Shown here: one piece after another, positions 21,362-34,709 of the stretch | How the letters are laid out: every line of letters starts with the position of its first letter | How positions within the stretch are numbered: position 1 is the first letter of the stretch | NCBI GenBank assembly: GCA_030737875.1 | Contig: CM060923.1 | Coordinates: forward strand, 495,468,453 to 495,532,452 | From: Allium sativum | Lineage: Eukaryota; Streptophyta; Magnoliopsida; Asparagales; Amaryllidaceae | Length of the DNA: 64,000 nucleotides | Direction of reading: 5' to 3' | Made by a program: the position numbers and the translations under genes | Notes under the pieces: model-generated | The model's input: only the letters and a program-made list of their open reading frames with translations | The model's database searches: none | What the model was told of the DNA's origin: nothing

Positions 21362-21735
21362 TTAAAGTTCCTATCGGAGGCGTTCATTGGTGTTCGACGG
21401 AGGGTGGCTTGCGTGCTGGAGTCGGAGCTGGGGAGGTGGCCACGGCGTCGAGGAGGGGTTTGCGGTTGGTTCAGGGGGGCGCGAGGTGGGTAAGAAGAGG
21501 GGGAAGAGGAAGGAGAAGGGGAGATCGGAGAAGAAGAGGGAGGCGCGGGGAGCGGAGGCCGACGATGGGAGGAGGGGCGACGTGGGCGCGACATCGACTG
21601 CTCGGTTTGGGGCTTTGCTGCGAGGTAGGGGTTCGGGAACGAGAAGAGAGGCCAGAGGGGAGAGGATCGGAGAAGGTGGGTTTGGGTGGTGGCGCGCCAC
21701 CTGGAGGCGCGCGATGGCGGTTTCCCCCCTCCGTC
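21362..21735 (-). other. GC-rich block in Lm LTR
   Basis: A block of about 370 bp rich in G on the plus strand inside otherwise AT-rich LTR. On the minus strand two overlapping frames (21594-21319 and 21700-21371) encode Ser/Pro/Arg-rich sequence with no known domain. Other L LTRs have different GC-rich DNA at this position, so I read it as a leader or captured sequence, not a gene. Confidence 0.6.
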
Positions 21736-22706
21736 CTCCTTTTTTTTATTTGCTGAGTGATCGGGTTTGGGAATTAGGGGGGGCTGGGTAGTTAAGGAGA
21801 GGGGAGGGTATATTTTTTGTTTAATTATTTAATTTCAAAAAGTTGACTTTTTCAAACGACCTCTAAACGAGGCCCACCGCCTGTCATCCCTAGCGTTTTA
21901 CCCTCATTCCGAACACAATGGGATATGTGTCGTAAGCTGATTCAATCGTTTCGATCTGTTTCCGTCGAAATCAACATATAACTCTATATATTGAATTTAG
22001 ACGCGCATTTCCAATTTACCGGGGTCACATACGAACTCTATAAATTCCAGAAAAATATTTTCTAGCTTCGTATTGACGATACAGTCCTAACAAAACTAGT
22101 TTCGTCGAATTCTGAGACCGTTTGAAAAATGGCTATTTTCCAGTCGATTAAAATCAACTAAAACTGGTCAAACGCGTTTTCCTTTGCCACGCTCACATAT
22201 TGATTCGAAAAATTATGAAATTTGAAACCTAGCAATAATTTTACATCACGGACCCAACAAAAGCGGTTTCATCGAAATCCGAGGGCGTTTGCAAAATTTC
22301 CATTTTTAAGGGCCTGAATTCCGTAGCGACTATTCAGAATTTTCAACTGGACATATCTTTTGATTCCCGCTATGAAATTTTGATTTTTCGGATTCGTTGG
22401 AAAGATATCATCAATTATATCCTATTATTTTTGGTTTCACTAAAATCCGGTTTATTTTGCATCCGGTACATTCATTTGAAGTTTGAAATCGAATTGTCGA
22501 ACTACCGCGCCATTTTCAATTCCTTTAATAAATATAAATAAATATTTATATTCTAACGATGATTCAAACGAATATATACGTTCAAATTATATTCAAAATA
22601 AATTTCTCGTCGATATTATTTAAAATAATTCAATTTAAATAATCAAAATTCGCTAAAATTGCCAAAATAAAAATTTTAAACTGGCCCAGATTTCCGGGTT
22701 ATTACA

Positions 22707-22711
22707 AAGGT
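22707..22711. repeat. Right target-site duplication of Lm (AAGGT)
   Basis: The L1 3' LTR reads CCCAAGGTGAG without interruption at about 29977, so Lm entered at this point. The left copy is outside the window. Confidence 0.6.
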
Positions 22712-25700
22712 GAGAACTTCTCACTTTTATTTTTATTTTCTAGTTAAATTATATATTAGGATGCAGACGGTGCTTAGCAGCATCCGAAACCCGTCGTCCA
22801 CAGACCATGGACGACTTGTTTGTTTGTTTGATTGTATTTTGAAAATTGATTGTGTGATGTAGAATGGAATAAAATATTTTATAGTTATAAATATTTTTTA
22901 GTTAAAAATATAATTTTTAACATGTATTTGAATAGATTAAATATTCATAAACAAATCAGATGATTTGTTTATGTACACTGATTTGACTGATATTGATTGG
23001 GATGATAAATTTTACACATCGCCCAACTGCACAAATAAAACCTGTGTTTGATTGTTTGATACCCCACACGGGTATTGGGATGATATATGACATACACTAG
23101 TCCCAATAATTAGATGTATGTCGATCGATTGATTGACAGGCTTTGTAAGCATTGAACATTTATATTTAGTGCTTATGTAGTGTAGAATGAACTTTGGATG
23201 ATGGTTGACTGTGTTCGATTGTTGTTGTGTACATGTGTGTATGAAATCCATATAAATAAAATTATATGTTAATTGAATGTGTCTAATTCCAGTTCAGAAA
23301 GAATAAATATTTTAAAATAATGAATATTTTAAAATAACGAATATTTTAAAATAATATTCAGTAATGGATCAAAATGTTATTTTGATGTCCGATTTGGGAT
23401 GGACACGAATATATTTAAATATATAAAGTCGAGTTTATTAGATAACGCCATTTTGACATGAACGATATTTATATCGATTTTATTCATTTCTATAATGAAT
23501 ATCGAAAAAGAATTGATTTTAAATTCTAATGTTTTGAAAATATTATCAATTATATATCAATGATATGGAATATTCAATTTTGATTTGAAATTGAATACGA
23601 AGTTGAAATCATTTTGAAAACGAATTTGAAGCAATTTATAAAATACGTTTTAAATGGAAATCGACGAAATATATATAATATATTATATATATATATAATG
23701 GCCTGAATAAAATGCGTCGCGCTGCGGTAGTTTGCGAATTTTGACCATTGACTTCGAATGGACATTACGGGAGATTCGACAGTGGGATTCTCCTAAAATC
23801 GGAAACGTTGGGTTCGTACGTAAAAGAGTTTTCTAACGAATATTAGAGATTTGAAATCTAATGGTTGGATTTGGAATTATGTCCAAATCAAATTTGGAAA
23901 AGGTCGCTGTAAGTGCAGTTCAATGGCCGTTAATGGAAATCGACTGTACGGGCCTTGATAAAATTATTAAAAATATCAATAATTAGTGCAAAATCATAAG
24001 AAATGATTTGGAAAGAATTTGGATGAAAAGTTCCATATTTGAAAAGATATAAATAGATTTTTATCGAAATGAACTAGTTATTAACTAGAATGATAATCCA
24101 ATATTTTTAAATAATTAAATTGGATTTGAAAAGGTTTTAAAGACAATCGGAGTTTCCAATATATGAATTGGAAAGGATTTGAATCGAAATTATCTTCGGA
24201 ATATTTCGATATTGGATTCCGTGATTGTACGGATATTGTGGAGGAATTTGGAAGATATATATATCGTTATTCCAATACGATATTTGTTGATTTCAAAATT
24301 TGATATTGAATATGAGTCGATATATTATCTATTCAGAGCCTTGTATTTAGTATCAAGTTGGATTTTGGGTTTTTCGTGAACTGTGTTTTAAATGACACCG
24401 TTCTTAAGCCCAATATGAAACGAATAAATCTTTTAATTAAGATTATTGGAGTTTCCAGTTAATTAACATTTAATTGGAATAAAATAGAATGTGAATTGGG
24501 ATTATCGTGAACTGTGTTTTAACGACATTCGTTCTTTAACCTGATTTACAGTGAAATGTGATTTGGAATTTATAAATCTTTTGTTAAGATTTAAAGTAGA
24601 TTTTCCAAAGTAAATTTTTCCAGTTTAAAAAAATAAATTGGAATGGAATGGAATTCGATTTGATAATAATCGAAGTGAATTTTTGTGGAGGAAGATTGCT
24701 AATATATATGGAATTTAAAAGGCTTCGCCGTTATTCCATTTATATTATTAGTCGGATATGGAAATTCATATCGATTATATAAATTGATCTGTATTCCGTG
24801 AAGTTTCCATTGGTAATGGAATGTGATTTTACGTTTTTCATGAGCTGTGTTTTAAATGACATTAGTTCTTTAACAGTTAAAGATAAGATTAATTTCTTAA
24901 CTGTGAATAATCATTAAGTAATGATTTTTGGAAATTAAAACTGAAATAGAGTTTTAATGAATCTTTAGAAAGATTGAAATGTGAATTTGACAACTAAAAT
25001 TATTAAATTCAAGAAATGATCGAGAATAGAGTATCACCAGTTTGCTCCAAGCGATAGTTAAATCATTAATTAGATTAGAACGTGAAATGGTAATTAATTT
25101 TACCAATACCACCGTGGTGTTAGATATGAAGTATTACCAGTTTTACTTCATGGGATGAATAGGTCGGGATTGGGAAATAAAATAAATGATTACTTCGGTA
25201 AGGATCGCTAATCCCGAATAGTTTGGATAAAACATAATTTGTTTTGAATTGAAATCCAAAAGGAAGAATAAAGAATAAATTTAAAGAATTTATCTTTGAT
25301 AAAATTAATGGGAACCTTTCCCAAAGTATAAGAATATTTGAATAAAGAAATATTCTGGATTGGAATGAGGCGTATGTTGTGTGTTTCTAACACTTGTTTA
25401 TTATATACCCGAGTTATTCGGAAAGACCGGGTTTATCCCGTTCTGAATAACTGATACGACGATTCATCGAAGATGACGATGGTGCTTGAAGACTGGAGGT
25501 CTTCATATCGTTTGGATGATTACTGATGTCCTGATTGGGCTATACACCCAAGACAAGGTAATAAGTGGTGATCGTCCAGACATACTTGGCGATCGACCGG
25601 ATATGTGGGGACCTCTCCCTTGTATTGGACATATGGGGGAGGAATAAGGTGCCTCCGGTTTCGTTCAGACCCAGAACGAACTTGTAAATGGATGTGTGTC

Positions 25701-27005
25701 TGACATCGGAATTCATTCTATGTGATTGATTGACATCGGTCGCATAGCGTGAATTACCTATGCGGCATGCTGAGATGGAAATGATCAAGGCTTCTGTTGA
25801 AAAGCAGGGTCTTGTGGTTGGTGATCAAAGCACGGCTTTAATATAACGTAGCTTTGTGTGGCGCTAATTCGCGAGCCTCACACTCCGATGTGAACCAAAA
25901 ACGGGAGAGGACATCAGGGAGGGCATGCGTTTCTTTCTAGCTAGGAGTGGTGTCACCGTTTTACTAGCCCTGGCATTTTACATATGTGGATGAAGGGTAG
26001 CAAGGCGCCTCGGTTATATCGGCCGTTCGGGGCCTATGGATGGTCTTTATACAGACAAGATTTACGCCCCATAAGGCGGGGAAACGTAGTGTTCAGGCAT
26101 TTTAATCCACATCGATTGGACCGGCCCTGACGATCCAAGGCTTGTTTGCGCGCTTGCCTAAGACATGGTAGGCTAGATTGTCTCGAAGCGGTAAGGACGA
26201 TCCCTTGCCTTGGTTCACAGACGGAAATCCAACTTCCAATACGTGACATTTCGGTTTTATTTGTAGAGCCTAGTATGGCGACATAGTGGGATGGGGCACT
26301 CATGCCGTCTTGATTGATACATTTATATTTGAAACTGTTTTGACACTATACACTTAAGTAATAGTAAAGTATGAAATTTCACGTACCAAGCGTATTTGGC
26401 TATTATAAGATAAAACTCTATCCTCCGGCTTGCGTTGCATTATGTGATGGGACCCGTGTCTTAAAATAGCCTCATTGTTCTTTAGTTAGCATTGCGCTGT
26501 TTGTTTTATGCACTGGTATCCTTGGGAGGAAACCTATTCCGTGTTATACATCGTGGTCCCTTGATTTACCTAACTTTAAAATCAGATTAATAACTGTTTT
26601 AGTTCTCACACCAGTCACATGTCTGACCTGGAGTTTATTGTTTTAACCTAAACTCTAGGTGCCCTTATTTCCACACGGGCATCTAGTAGTTTTGGTTTTG
26701 CAGATTTATATTCACAGGATCCTGGTTTACAGCTGGAATGATATTCGGAAAGCTTTGTATCTGTATATTCTTTTCAGTTGTGTTTTGTATTATTTTTCCG
26801 CTACTATGTATTTAAATGCAATTTAAATCTCTGATGTATATTAAATGTGTTATTTATCCATACTGTGTATATTCTTGTAATCTGATGTAAATTGTTGTAA
26901 TAAGCAATGAAATGTTCTTCTATTTGTGTTCTGATTCGTCTTGTCCTCAAGGCAATCAATTCTTCCTCTTCTCCTCGGAGACCGGGGAAGTTCTAGGTCC
27001 ATACA
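22707..27005 (+). repeat. L1 5' LTR, last 4.3 kb (start displaced by Lm)
   Basis: It begins with AAGGT, the right TSD of Lm, then the palindrome 22710-22724, and aligns with 29981-32886 plus 45541-46930. It ends GGTCCATACA beside a mutated PBS. The stretch from 25500 to 26900 contains signals also seen in other copies, such as GTTCTCACACCAGTCACATG at 26602. Short open frames such as 23012-23251 and 24179-24379 recur in other copies only because the DNA is repeated. Confidence 0.9.
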
Positions 27006-28006
27006 GCTAGTATCAGAGCTCTGGTTTACAGAGCTCGAGAACAAGACATATTAGAAACGAACGAAAGAATTCATCCGAGATTGGATTAGTAATACCCAAT
27101 GAGAATGACTCGTTAAAGATAGGATCAGTAGTATCCTAGAACGAGTGTTAAGAGTAGTGTTTTTAAAATAAAAATGAAAACAAACTTTGGTTTGAAAATT
27201 TAAACTTTATTATACGTATGTGAATATTTTATTTTAAATTGAATTTGGGCTATAGAGTATATGGAGATTTTGAATATACGTCTGATCCACGTGTATACAA
27301 AGCCTCAAATATACCGGATAGATATAGAATCATTACTCTAGTCGCTCGGAGATGATTGTGATGATTGCTCGAGCATCATCAGCATTTATGTTTGTGTTTC
27401 AAAAGTGAAATATCTATATATTTCAAATTGACTGGTGTGAGAACCAAAATATAGTTAGAATATATTGTTGTGAATTAGCATCAAAAACATGATTTTTGAG
27501 TATATAAAAAATTATGAATTTGAAACGTTAATCAACTAATCGATTGTTGATTGTGTTGTTTGATTATTGTTTGATTAATTAGAATTTAGTAAATATAACA
27601 AAATTGTATCACATGTTGAACTGAATTGAAAATTTATAGAGATTGCATGTATATACATTGAACAGGTCATAGCAGGGAAGCTAAGCAGAGGAATAAAATT
27701 GTTTGCCCGACAAATAGGTACATGTTTATTGTATTTCTTGGGGGTTTTGATGATATTATGAGCCGATTGGCTAGCCGCTTGGCTGTTTCTTTTTCCTTTT
27801 GATTGGAGAGGCCTGTGTGGAAGTTTGGGGATTTTCTCGGTGCTCCCGTACAAAGGAGGTTATGGCGAAATTTTTCGAAAATTTAGGGTGTTAGCCAAAT
27901 TTTTGAAAAATTTGAAAAGTTCTTAGAAACTGAAAAGTTGAAGAACTTAAGCCATAATGAAAGTTGAGATGATTAGTTAAAAAACTTTCCGCTCCGTTCC
28001 TTTTCT
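27006..28006 (+). mobile_element. L1 internal region (1.0 kb, non-coding)
   Basis: It starts with a decayed PBS (TAGTATCAGAGC at 27008-27019, one change from TGGTATCAGAGC) and matches the L2, L3 and Lm internal regions. The twin hairpins are at 27080-27100 and 27108-27146. It ends TCCGTTCCTTTTC and meets the LTR at once: the polypurine module present in L2, L3 and Lm is missing. There is no coding domain. A minus-strand open frame at 27575-27853 shows no recognisable features. Confidence 0.88.
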
Positions 28007-28964
28007 GTAACAACCCGCAAAATCCGAACAAATTTAAAAAATTTATTTTGGCAGTTTTAGTGAATTTGGAATATTTAAAATGAATTATTTTAAATAATAA
28101 CGACAAGAAATTTATTTTGAATAGAATTAGAACATATATATTTATTTGAATCGACTTAAGAATGTAAATATGTATTTTTAATTATAAAAGAAATTGAAAA
28201 TGGCGTGGTAGTTCAAAAATTCGTTTTCAAAATTCAATTGAATGTACAGGATTCAAAATAAATCGGATTTTAGCGAAACCAAAAATATTAGAATCTATTC
28301 GAAAATAAATTTCCAATGAATCCGAAAAATTGAAATTTCTTAGCAGGAATAAAAAGTTATGCCCAGTTGAAAATTCAGAATAATCGTTATGGCATTTTGG
28401 CCCTCAAAAATGGAAATTTTGCATACGACCTCCGTTTTCGACGAAACCACTTTGTTGGATTCGGGATGTCAAGTTATTGCTAGATTCCAAAATTCATAAG
28501 TTTTGGGGTCAATATGTGGGCGTGGCACAGAAAAATGTGTTTTAACAGTTTAAGTCAATTTGGATCGACCAGAAAATGGCCATTTTTCAAACGATCTCCA
28601 AATTTGACGAAAATAGTTTTGTTAGGACCTTATCGTTAATACGAAGCTAGAAATAAAATTTTTCGAATTTTCAGATCCGTATGTGGTCCCGATAAATTGA
28701 AATATGCGTTCAAATTCAATGTATAGATTTATATTTTGATTTTGACGGAAACAGATCAAAACAGCTAAATTAGCTTACAAAACATATCCCATTGTGTTCG
28801 GAATGGGGGTATTTAGTATGGGGCGATGGTCGTTGGACCTCGTTTGGAGTTCGAACAAAAAATCAACTTTTGTAGGGTTTTTACAGAAAATAATAATATA
28901 TTTATTTATACTTATATTCCCCCCCCCATTCATTATTAAGACCAAATCAAAATTGCTCGATCGA

Positions 28965-29310
28965 AAGAGAAACCCGCTCCCCGATGGCCGACGTCAGGCC
29001 ATCGCCACAGCAGGCTTCGTCGCCGCCTCCCGCACCCCACGCCCCCCCATTTCCTCGATCCATGCTCCAGGATCGAACCCCAAACCCGCTCAGCCTTCCC
29101 CAAATCGACGACGCTCACCGCGCCAACCCCAAACCCACCGCCTGAGCCAACCCCGCGTCCGGCGCCGCTTCTGACACCTAACAACAGTCACCGCGAGTGT
29201 CCCTCCTCCTCCAATTGAAATCTGCACCGAACACTAAACCCGCAGAGCACCAGACCCGCCTCTCTCTTCTTCACTTCGACGCATAACACCCTAGACCTCC
29301 GACATCTCCA
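28965..29310 (+). other. GC-rich block in L1 LTR
   Basis: A C-rich block of about 345 bp. A 67-codon frame from ATG 28984 (MADVRPSPQQASSPPPAPH) is Pro/Ser-rich with no known domain. It differs from the GC block of L2/L3 and from that of Lm although the LTR DNA on both sides matches. Confidence 0.55.
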
Positions 29311-32300
29311 AACACAAACTGTAAATCAATGTAAGCCATTTACTGATTTTCTTTTTCTTCTTCTAGCTAGAAAAACATTATTTTTCTTAACTTGAAAAAT
29401 AAGATTATTAATACGATAAAGTTAAGATTTTTAATGAGAAAAAAAATTAGATTTCTATATAGTATGAAAGATACAATTTTTATTTTTATAAAGATAAGAT
29501 TTTTTGTTGAGTAAAAATATGATTTTTACTTAGGTAAAAATAAGATTTTTAGAAGTATAAAAATACGATTTTTATAAGTAGAAAAATATGATTTTCCATT
29601 ACGTAAAGGTATTATTTTTAGAAATATAATGTTATGATTTTTAGAAACGTAAAGCTATGATTTTTAGAAACATAAAAATATGATCTTTAACGTATAAAGG
29701 AAATATTTTTAATAAGTTAAAAATATGATTTTTAACTAGAGTATGACATGAAAATATTTTTAGAAAGCTAAAAATATAATTTTTAGCTTATGTATTCTAT
29801 TCTAAAAATAGTCGAGCCATGTAAATATTTTTAGAAAGTTAAAAATATGATGTTGATCGCATATACGTTATTTATAAAATAGTCATACTATAAAATAAAT
29901 ATTAATGAGTTAAAAATATGATTTTTAACGTAGGAATACGATATGGATCGACAATCAAAGAATGGCGGAGTGGAAACCCAAGGTGAGAACTTCTCACTTT
30001 TATTTTTATTTTCTAGTTAAAATATATACTAGGATGCAGACGGTGCGTAGCAGCACCCGACACCTGTCGTCCACAGACCATGGACGACTTGTTTGTTTGA
30101 TTGTGTTTTGAAAATTGATTGTGCGACGTGGAATGGAATAAAATATTTTATAGTTATAAGTATTTTATTGTTAAAAATATAATTTTTAACGTGTATATGA
30201 ATAGAATAAATATTCATAAACAAATCGGATGATTTGTTTATGTACACTGATTTGACTGATATTGATTGGGATGATAAATTTTACACATCGCTCAACTACA
30301 AAAATAAAACCTGTGTTTGATTGTTTAAAACCCCACACGGGTATTGGGATGATATATGACATACACTAGTCCCAATAATTAGCTGTATGTCGATCGATTG
30401 GTTGACAGGCTGTGTAAGCGTTGAATATTTATATTTAATGCTTATGTAGTGTAGAATGCACTTTGGATGATGGTGGACTGTGTTTGATTGTTGTTGTGCA
30501 CATGTGTGTATGAAATCCATATAAACAAAATTATATTGTAATTGACTGTGTCTGATTCCAGTTCAGAAAGAATAAATATGTTAAAGTAACGAATATTTTA
30601 AAATAATGAATATTTTAAAATAATATTCAGTAATGGATCAAAATGTGATTTTGATATCCAATTTGGGTTGGACACAGATATATTTAAATATATAGCCGAG
30701 TAGATTAGATAACGTCATTTTGATGTGAACAATATTTATATTGATTTTATTCATTTCTATAATGAATATCAAAAAAGAATTGATTTTAAATTCTAATGTT
30801 TTGAAAATATTATCAATTGTATATCGATGATATGGAATATTCAATTTTGAATTGAAATTGAATACGAAGTTGAAATCGTTCTGAAAACGGATTTAAAGCG
30901 ATTTATAAAATATGTTTTAAATGGAAATTGATGAAATATATATAATATATTATATATATATATATAATGGCCTGAATAATACGCGCCGCACTGCGGTAGT
31001 TCGCGAATTTCAACCATTGACTTCGAATGGACATTACGGGAGATCCGACCATGGGATTCTCCTAAAACTGGAAACATTGGGTTCGTATGGAAAAGAGTTT
31101 TCTAACGAATATTAGAGATTTGAAATCTAACAGTTGAATTTGTAATTATGTCCAAATCAAATTTGGAAAATGTCGCTGTAAGTGCAGTTCGATGGCCGTT
31201 TATGGAAATCGACTGTACGGGCCTTGATAAAATTATTAAAAATATCAATAATTAGTGTAAAATCATAAGAAATGATTTGGAAAGATTTGGGTGAAAAATT
31301 CCATATTTGAAAAGATAAAAATAGATTTATATCGAAATGAACAAGTTATTAACTAGAATGATAATCCAATATTTATAAATAATTAAACTGGATTTGAAAC
31401 GGTATTAAAGATAACTAGAGTTTCCAATATATGAAATGGAATGGATTTGAATCGAAATTATCTTCGGAATATTTCGATATTGGATTCCATGATTATACAG
31501 ATATTGTGGAGGAATTTGGAAGATATATATCATTATTCCAATACGATATTTGTTGATTTCAGAATTTGATATTGAATATAAGCCGATATATTTTCTATTC
31601 AGAGCCTTGCATTTAATATCAAGTTGGATTTTGGGTTTGTCGTGAACTGTGTTTTAAATGACATCGTTCTTATACCCAGTATGAAAAGAATAAATCTTTT
31701 AATTAAGATTATTAGAGTTTCCAGTTAATTAACATTTAATTGGAATAAAATGGAATGTGAATTGGGTTTATCGTGAATTGTGTTTTAACGACATTCATTC
31801 TTTAACCCGGTTTACAGTGAAACGTGATTTGGAATTTATAAATCTTTTGTTAATATTTGAAGTAGATTTTCCAAAGTAAAGTTATCCAATTTAATAAAAT
31901 AAATTAGAATGGAATGGAATTCGATTTGATAATAATCGAAGTGAATTTCTGTGGAGGAAGACTTCTAATATATATGGAATTTAAAAGGCTTCGCCGTTAT
32001 TCCATTTATATTATTAGTCGGATATGGAAATTCGTATCGATTATATATATTGATCTGTATTCCGTGAAGTTTCCATTGGTAATGGAATGTGACTTTGGGT
32101 TTATCGTGAGCTGTGTTTTAAATGACATTAGTTCTTTAACCCAGTTAAAGATAAAATGATTTTCTTAACTGTGAATAATCATTAAGTAATGATTTTTGAA
32201 AATTAAAACTGAAATAGAGTTTTAATGAATCTTTAAAAATATTGAAAGGTGAATTTGATAACTAAAATTATCAAGTTCAAGAAATGATCGAGAATGGAGT

Positions 32301-32881
32301 ATCACCAGTTTGCTCCAAGCGATAGTTAAATCTTTAATTAGATTAGAACGTGAAATGGTAATTAATTTTACTGATAACACTGTGGTGTTAGATATGAAGT
32401 ATTACCAGATTTACTTCATGGGATGAATAGGTTGGGATTGGGAAATAAAATAAATGATTACTTCGGTAAGGATCGCTAATCCTGAATAGTTTGGATAAAC
32501 CATAATTTGGTTGGAATTGAAATCCAAAAGGAAGATTAAAGAATAAATTTAAAGAATTTACCTTTGATAAAATTAATGGGAACCTTTCCCAAAGTATAAG
32601 AATATTTGAATAATGAAATATTATGGATTGGAATGAGGCGTATGTTGTGATTTTATAACACTTGTTTATTATATATGCGAGTTATTCGTAAAGACCGGGT
32701 TTATCCCATTCTGAATAACCGATACGACGATTAGTCGAAGATGAAGACGGTGGTTGAAGACCGGAGGTCTTTACATCGTTTGGATGACTAGTGATGTCTT
32801 GATTGGGTTGTACACCCAAGACAAGGTAATAAGTGGTGGTCGTCCAGACGTACTTGGCGATCGACCAGATATGCGAGGACC

Positions 32882-32886
32882 TCTCC
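32882..32886. repeat. Left target-site duplication of H2 (TCTCC)
   Basis: TCTCC precedes the H2 LTR and recurs at 45536-45540. The uninterrupted L1 5' LTR reads GGACCTCTCCCTTGTATTGG at about 25609. Confidence 0.95.
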
Positions 32887-33289
32887 TGAAACACCCCACC
32901 TCCGTTAGGGTCACTCTCAAAGGGAATGCCCTAATTTTGGTGGAGGTTTATAAGTATAAGTCACAGATATACAAGACAGATATAAGAACACATATTTGTA
33001 AACAGCGGAAAAACAACAACTTTTATTTCATCAAAGCAAATACGTGATACAAAAGATCACCATGATTGTCTTACATCTTTTCCCAAAAAAATAACATAAC
33101 ACTTTCATAATCTGTCTTGAGTACATTATTTTAAAGAAGCATAAATAAAACATAGATAAACTGCCAAAGCCCCCATAGTGGATTGTCCAAAGCCATAGTT
33201 CAAAACAGGAAAGTCCAAGCAATACATTTCTCTTCTTCAAGCTGGATGTTGAGGTTGGTCAAGCTGCTGTGTTCCCTCCCTGAGGACCT

Positions 33290-33304
33290 GGGGGGGGGGG
33301 GGGG
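33290..33304. repeat. G15 homopolymer in H2 3' LTR
   Basis: The same place has 16 G at 40600-40615, 13 G at 42209-42221, and 12 C in H1 at 5606-5617 (opposite strand). A hypervariable tract shared by the family. Confidence 0.95.
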
Positions 33305-34046
33305 AACGGAAGAAAGAAGACGAAAGAAAAGTAGAGTCAGACATAAAGCCTGAGTAAGTCTAGTACTATTTTGTCTATGAATAAAGAAATGGGTATGATA
33401 AGTATAACAAGAAGTGGGCAAGCACTATAAACTTGGTTAAGTTTTCTAGGGTTGAATATACTATCGTACCCCATGTTAATCTCTGAATCCGTATAAACTA
33501 GTTTCCAACTGGCACCCCATAATCAGGGTGATGTGATCCATTCTAGGATGATCGGCTCCTACTCGCATAGTTACATGTGTCTTACGGCCCCCGATGTTGT
33601 AGTTACCTATGCTGGTCCCACCATGGGGTGTATCAAGTCCCATAGTGGCAACCCGACACAACCTTAGAGTGCACAGGTATGCTACTGGTGTCCAGTGCCT
33701 TATTTTTCTGCACCGGAGTGTGTGCACGCCCGCACTCCGTTAGAATCTACACTGCTACACCACCGCCGTCGATTTGACCTCTTACAATCAGCCCAGTAAT
33801 CGTGCCCCACCCTGCCTAGTTTCAGGGTATCCTGATACATCTTCTAGGGTTACTGCTGAAAAGGGTCCCCCGTTACTAGTTTTTCTATCTCTAGCCAACA
33901 TGCTAAGTTGGTTAAGTGTTTTCTAACCTAACCCCCACCAGTCCGTTTAGTTTAGCATGTTCCATTTTGATTAAGTCTTTAGTTCACTTAATCCTAACAA
34001 TCCAGACTCAGCCTTAATTGTCTTATTAAGGCCCTGACCTCTCACA

Positions 34047-34228
34047 TTAGACAGGTATTGTTGTGGCTGCCTGTTGCCGGTTGGTTCCGGGCAGTCTTAC
34101 GCCACAACTCAGTCTAACCTCGGGTCCTTGCTGGGCTCCATGTTTAACCTCCCACATTGGATAGGTATTGTTGTGACTACTGGACAGCCGGGCGGTTCCG
34201 GGCAGGTTTACATCACAACTCAATCCAA
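34047..34228. other. Two covarying stem-loops in H2 3' LTR
   Basis: Copy 1: outer TTAGAC (34047-34052) with GTCTAA (34112-34117), inner GTTGTGGC (34060-34067) with GCCACAAC (34101-34108). Copy 2: outer TTGGAT (34157-34162) with ATCCAA (34223-34228), inner GTTGTGA (34170-34176) with TCACAAC (34213-34219). They are the counterparts of H1 3107-3185 and 2985-3082. The H2 5' LTR has the same pair at 42964-43145. Confidence 0.75.
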
Positions 34229-34709
34229 CCTCGGGTTAAACACACCGTATGTTCTACATTTACATATTTTGTCATTCCTCTTTATTTCTTATATGTAAAT
34301 ATTTGCGGCCCATTATTAAGTTAATGGTGTAAAGGTTACACCAATCATGGGCCCAACCCATACTTGAATTTGGGCCCTTCTATTTTATATTTTCATTCAT
34401 TAATTAATTTTAACCCAACGTTATTTTCCCCCGTTTTACACGTCCGTTTATATATATATTGGGCTTAGCCTTTTAAAGCCCAATTTAGCCATGCGAAAAG
34501 GGGAGGCTTATGGCGTGATTACATACACAAAAAGGGGAAGGTGAGCGTATGAACTTGCAATATGACGTTGGGAATACAAAATAGAAACTGGTGTACTTGC
34601 ATAGTAGTGACATATACTTTGGTCATAAAGCATAGGTGACATGAATCAAAGCATGTGAACTTGTAATTGAGATATCATTATTGACACATGAACCTATATT
34701 TTTATTTAG

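Larger units (their letters stand above)
19165..22706 (-). repeat. Lm 5' LTR, proximal part
   Basis: On the minus strand this runs from the LTR start TGTAATAACCCGG (22706) to the G insertion point. In element order it holds U3-like AT-rich DNA (22706-21760), a GC-rich block (21735-21362), a 34-bp AT array (21065-20805), the palindrome at 20700-20716, a TTCAAAT-rich stretch (20130-19505) and the part ending GTACGGG. It is the reverse complement of the plus-strand L LTRs in most parts, except the GC block. Confidence 0.92.
28007..32886 (+). repeat. L1 3' LTR, first 4.9 kb
   Basis: It starts TGTAACAACCCGC at 28007 and runs to the H2 insertion at 32887, resuming at 45541. Order: AT-rich U3-like part, a GC-rich block (28965-29310), an AAAAATATGATTTTTA array (29395-29940), the palindrome 29983-29997, and the conserved middle part. 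The frame 28794-29174 lies across the GC block and shows no known domain. The rest is AT-rich with no gene. Confidence 0.92.

Noticed and set aside
21371..21791. Long Arg/Gly- and Ser/Pro-rich frames on both strands of the Lm GC block
   Set aside because: High GC leaves frames open on both strands; no start context, domain or homologous frame in the other copies.
23012..23251. Minus-strand frame also found at 30296-30520
   Set aside because: It lies in the shared L LTR; other copies break it and the codons show no domain.
28794..29174. 126-codon frame across the L1 GC block as a host gene exon
   Set aside because: It starts in U3-like AT-rich LTR DNA and has no recognisable domain; the idea of captured sequence is kept only as a finding.
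33031..33727. Minus-strand frames seen three times (33031-33240, 40340-40549, 41950-42159 and the 33476 group)
   Set aside because: They recur because the H2 LTR end is present three times. Their repetition is DNA identity, not protein conservation.
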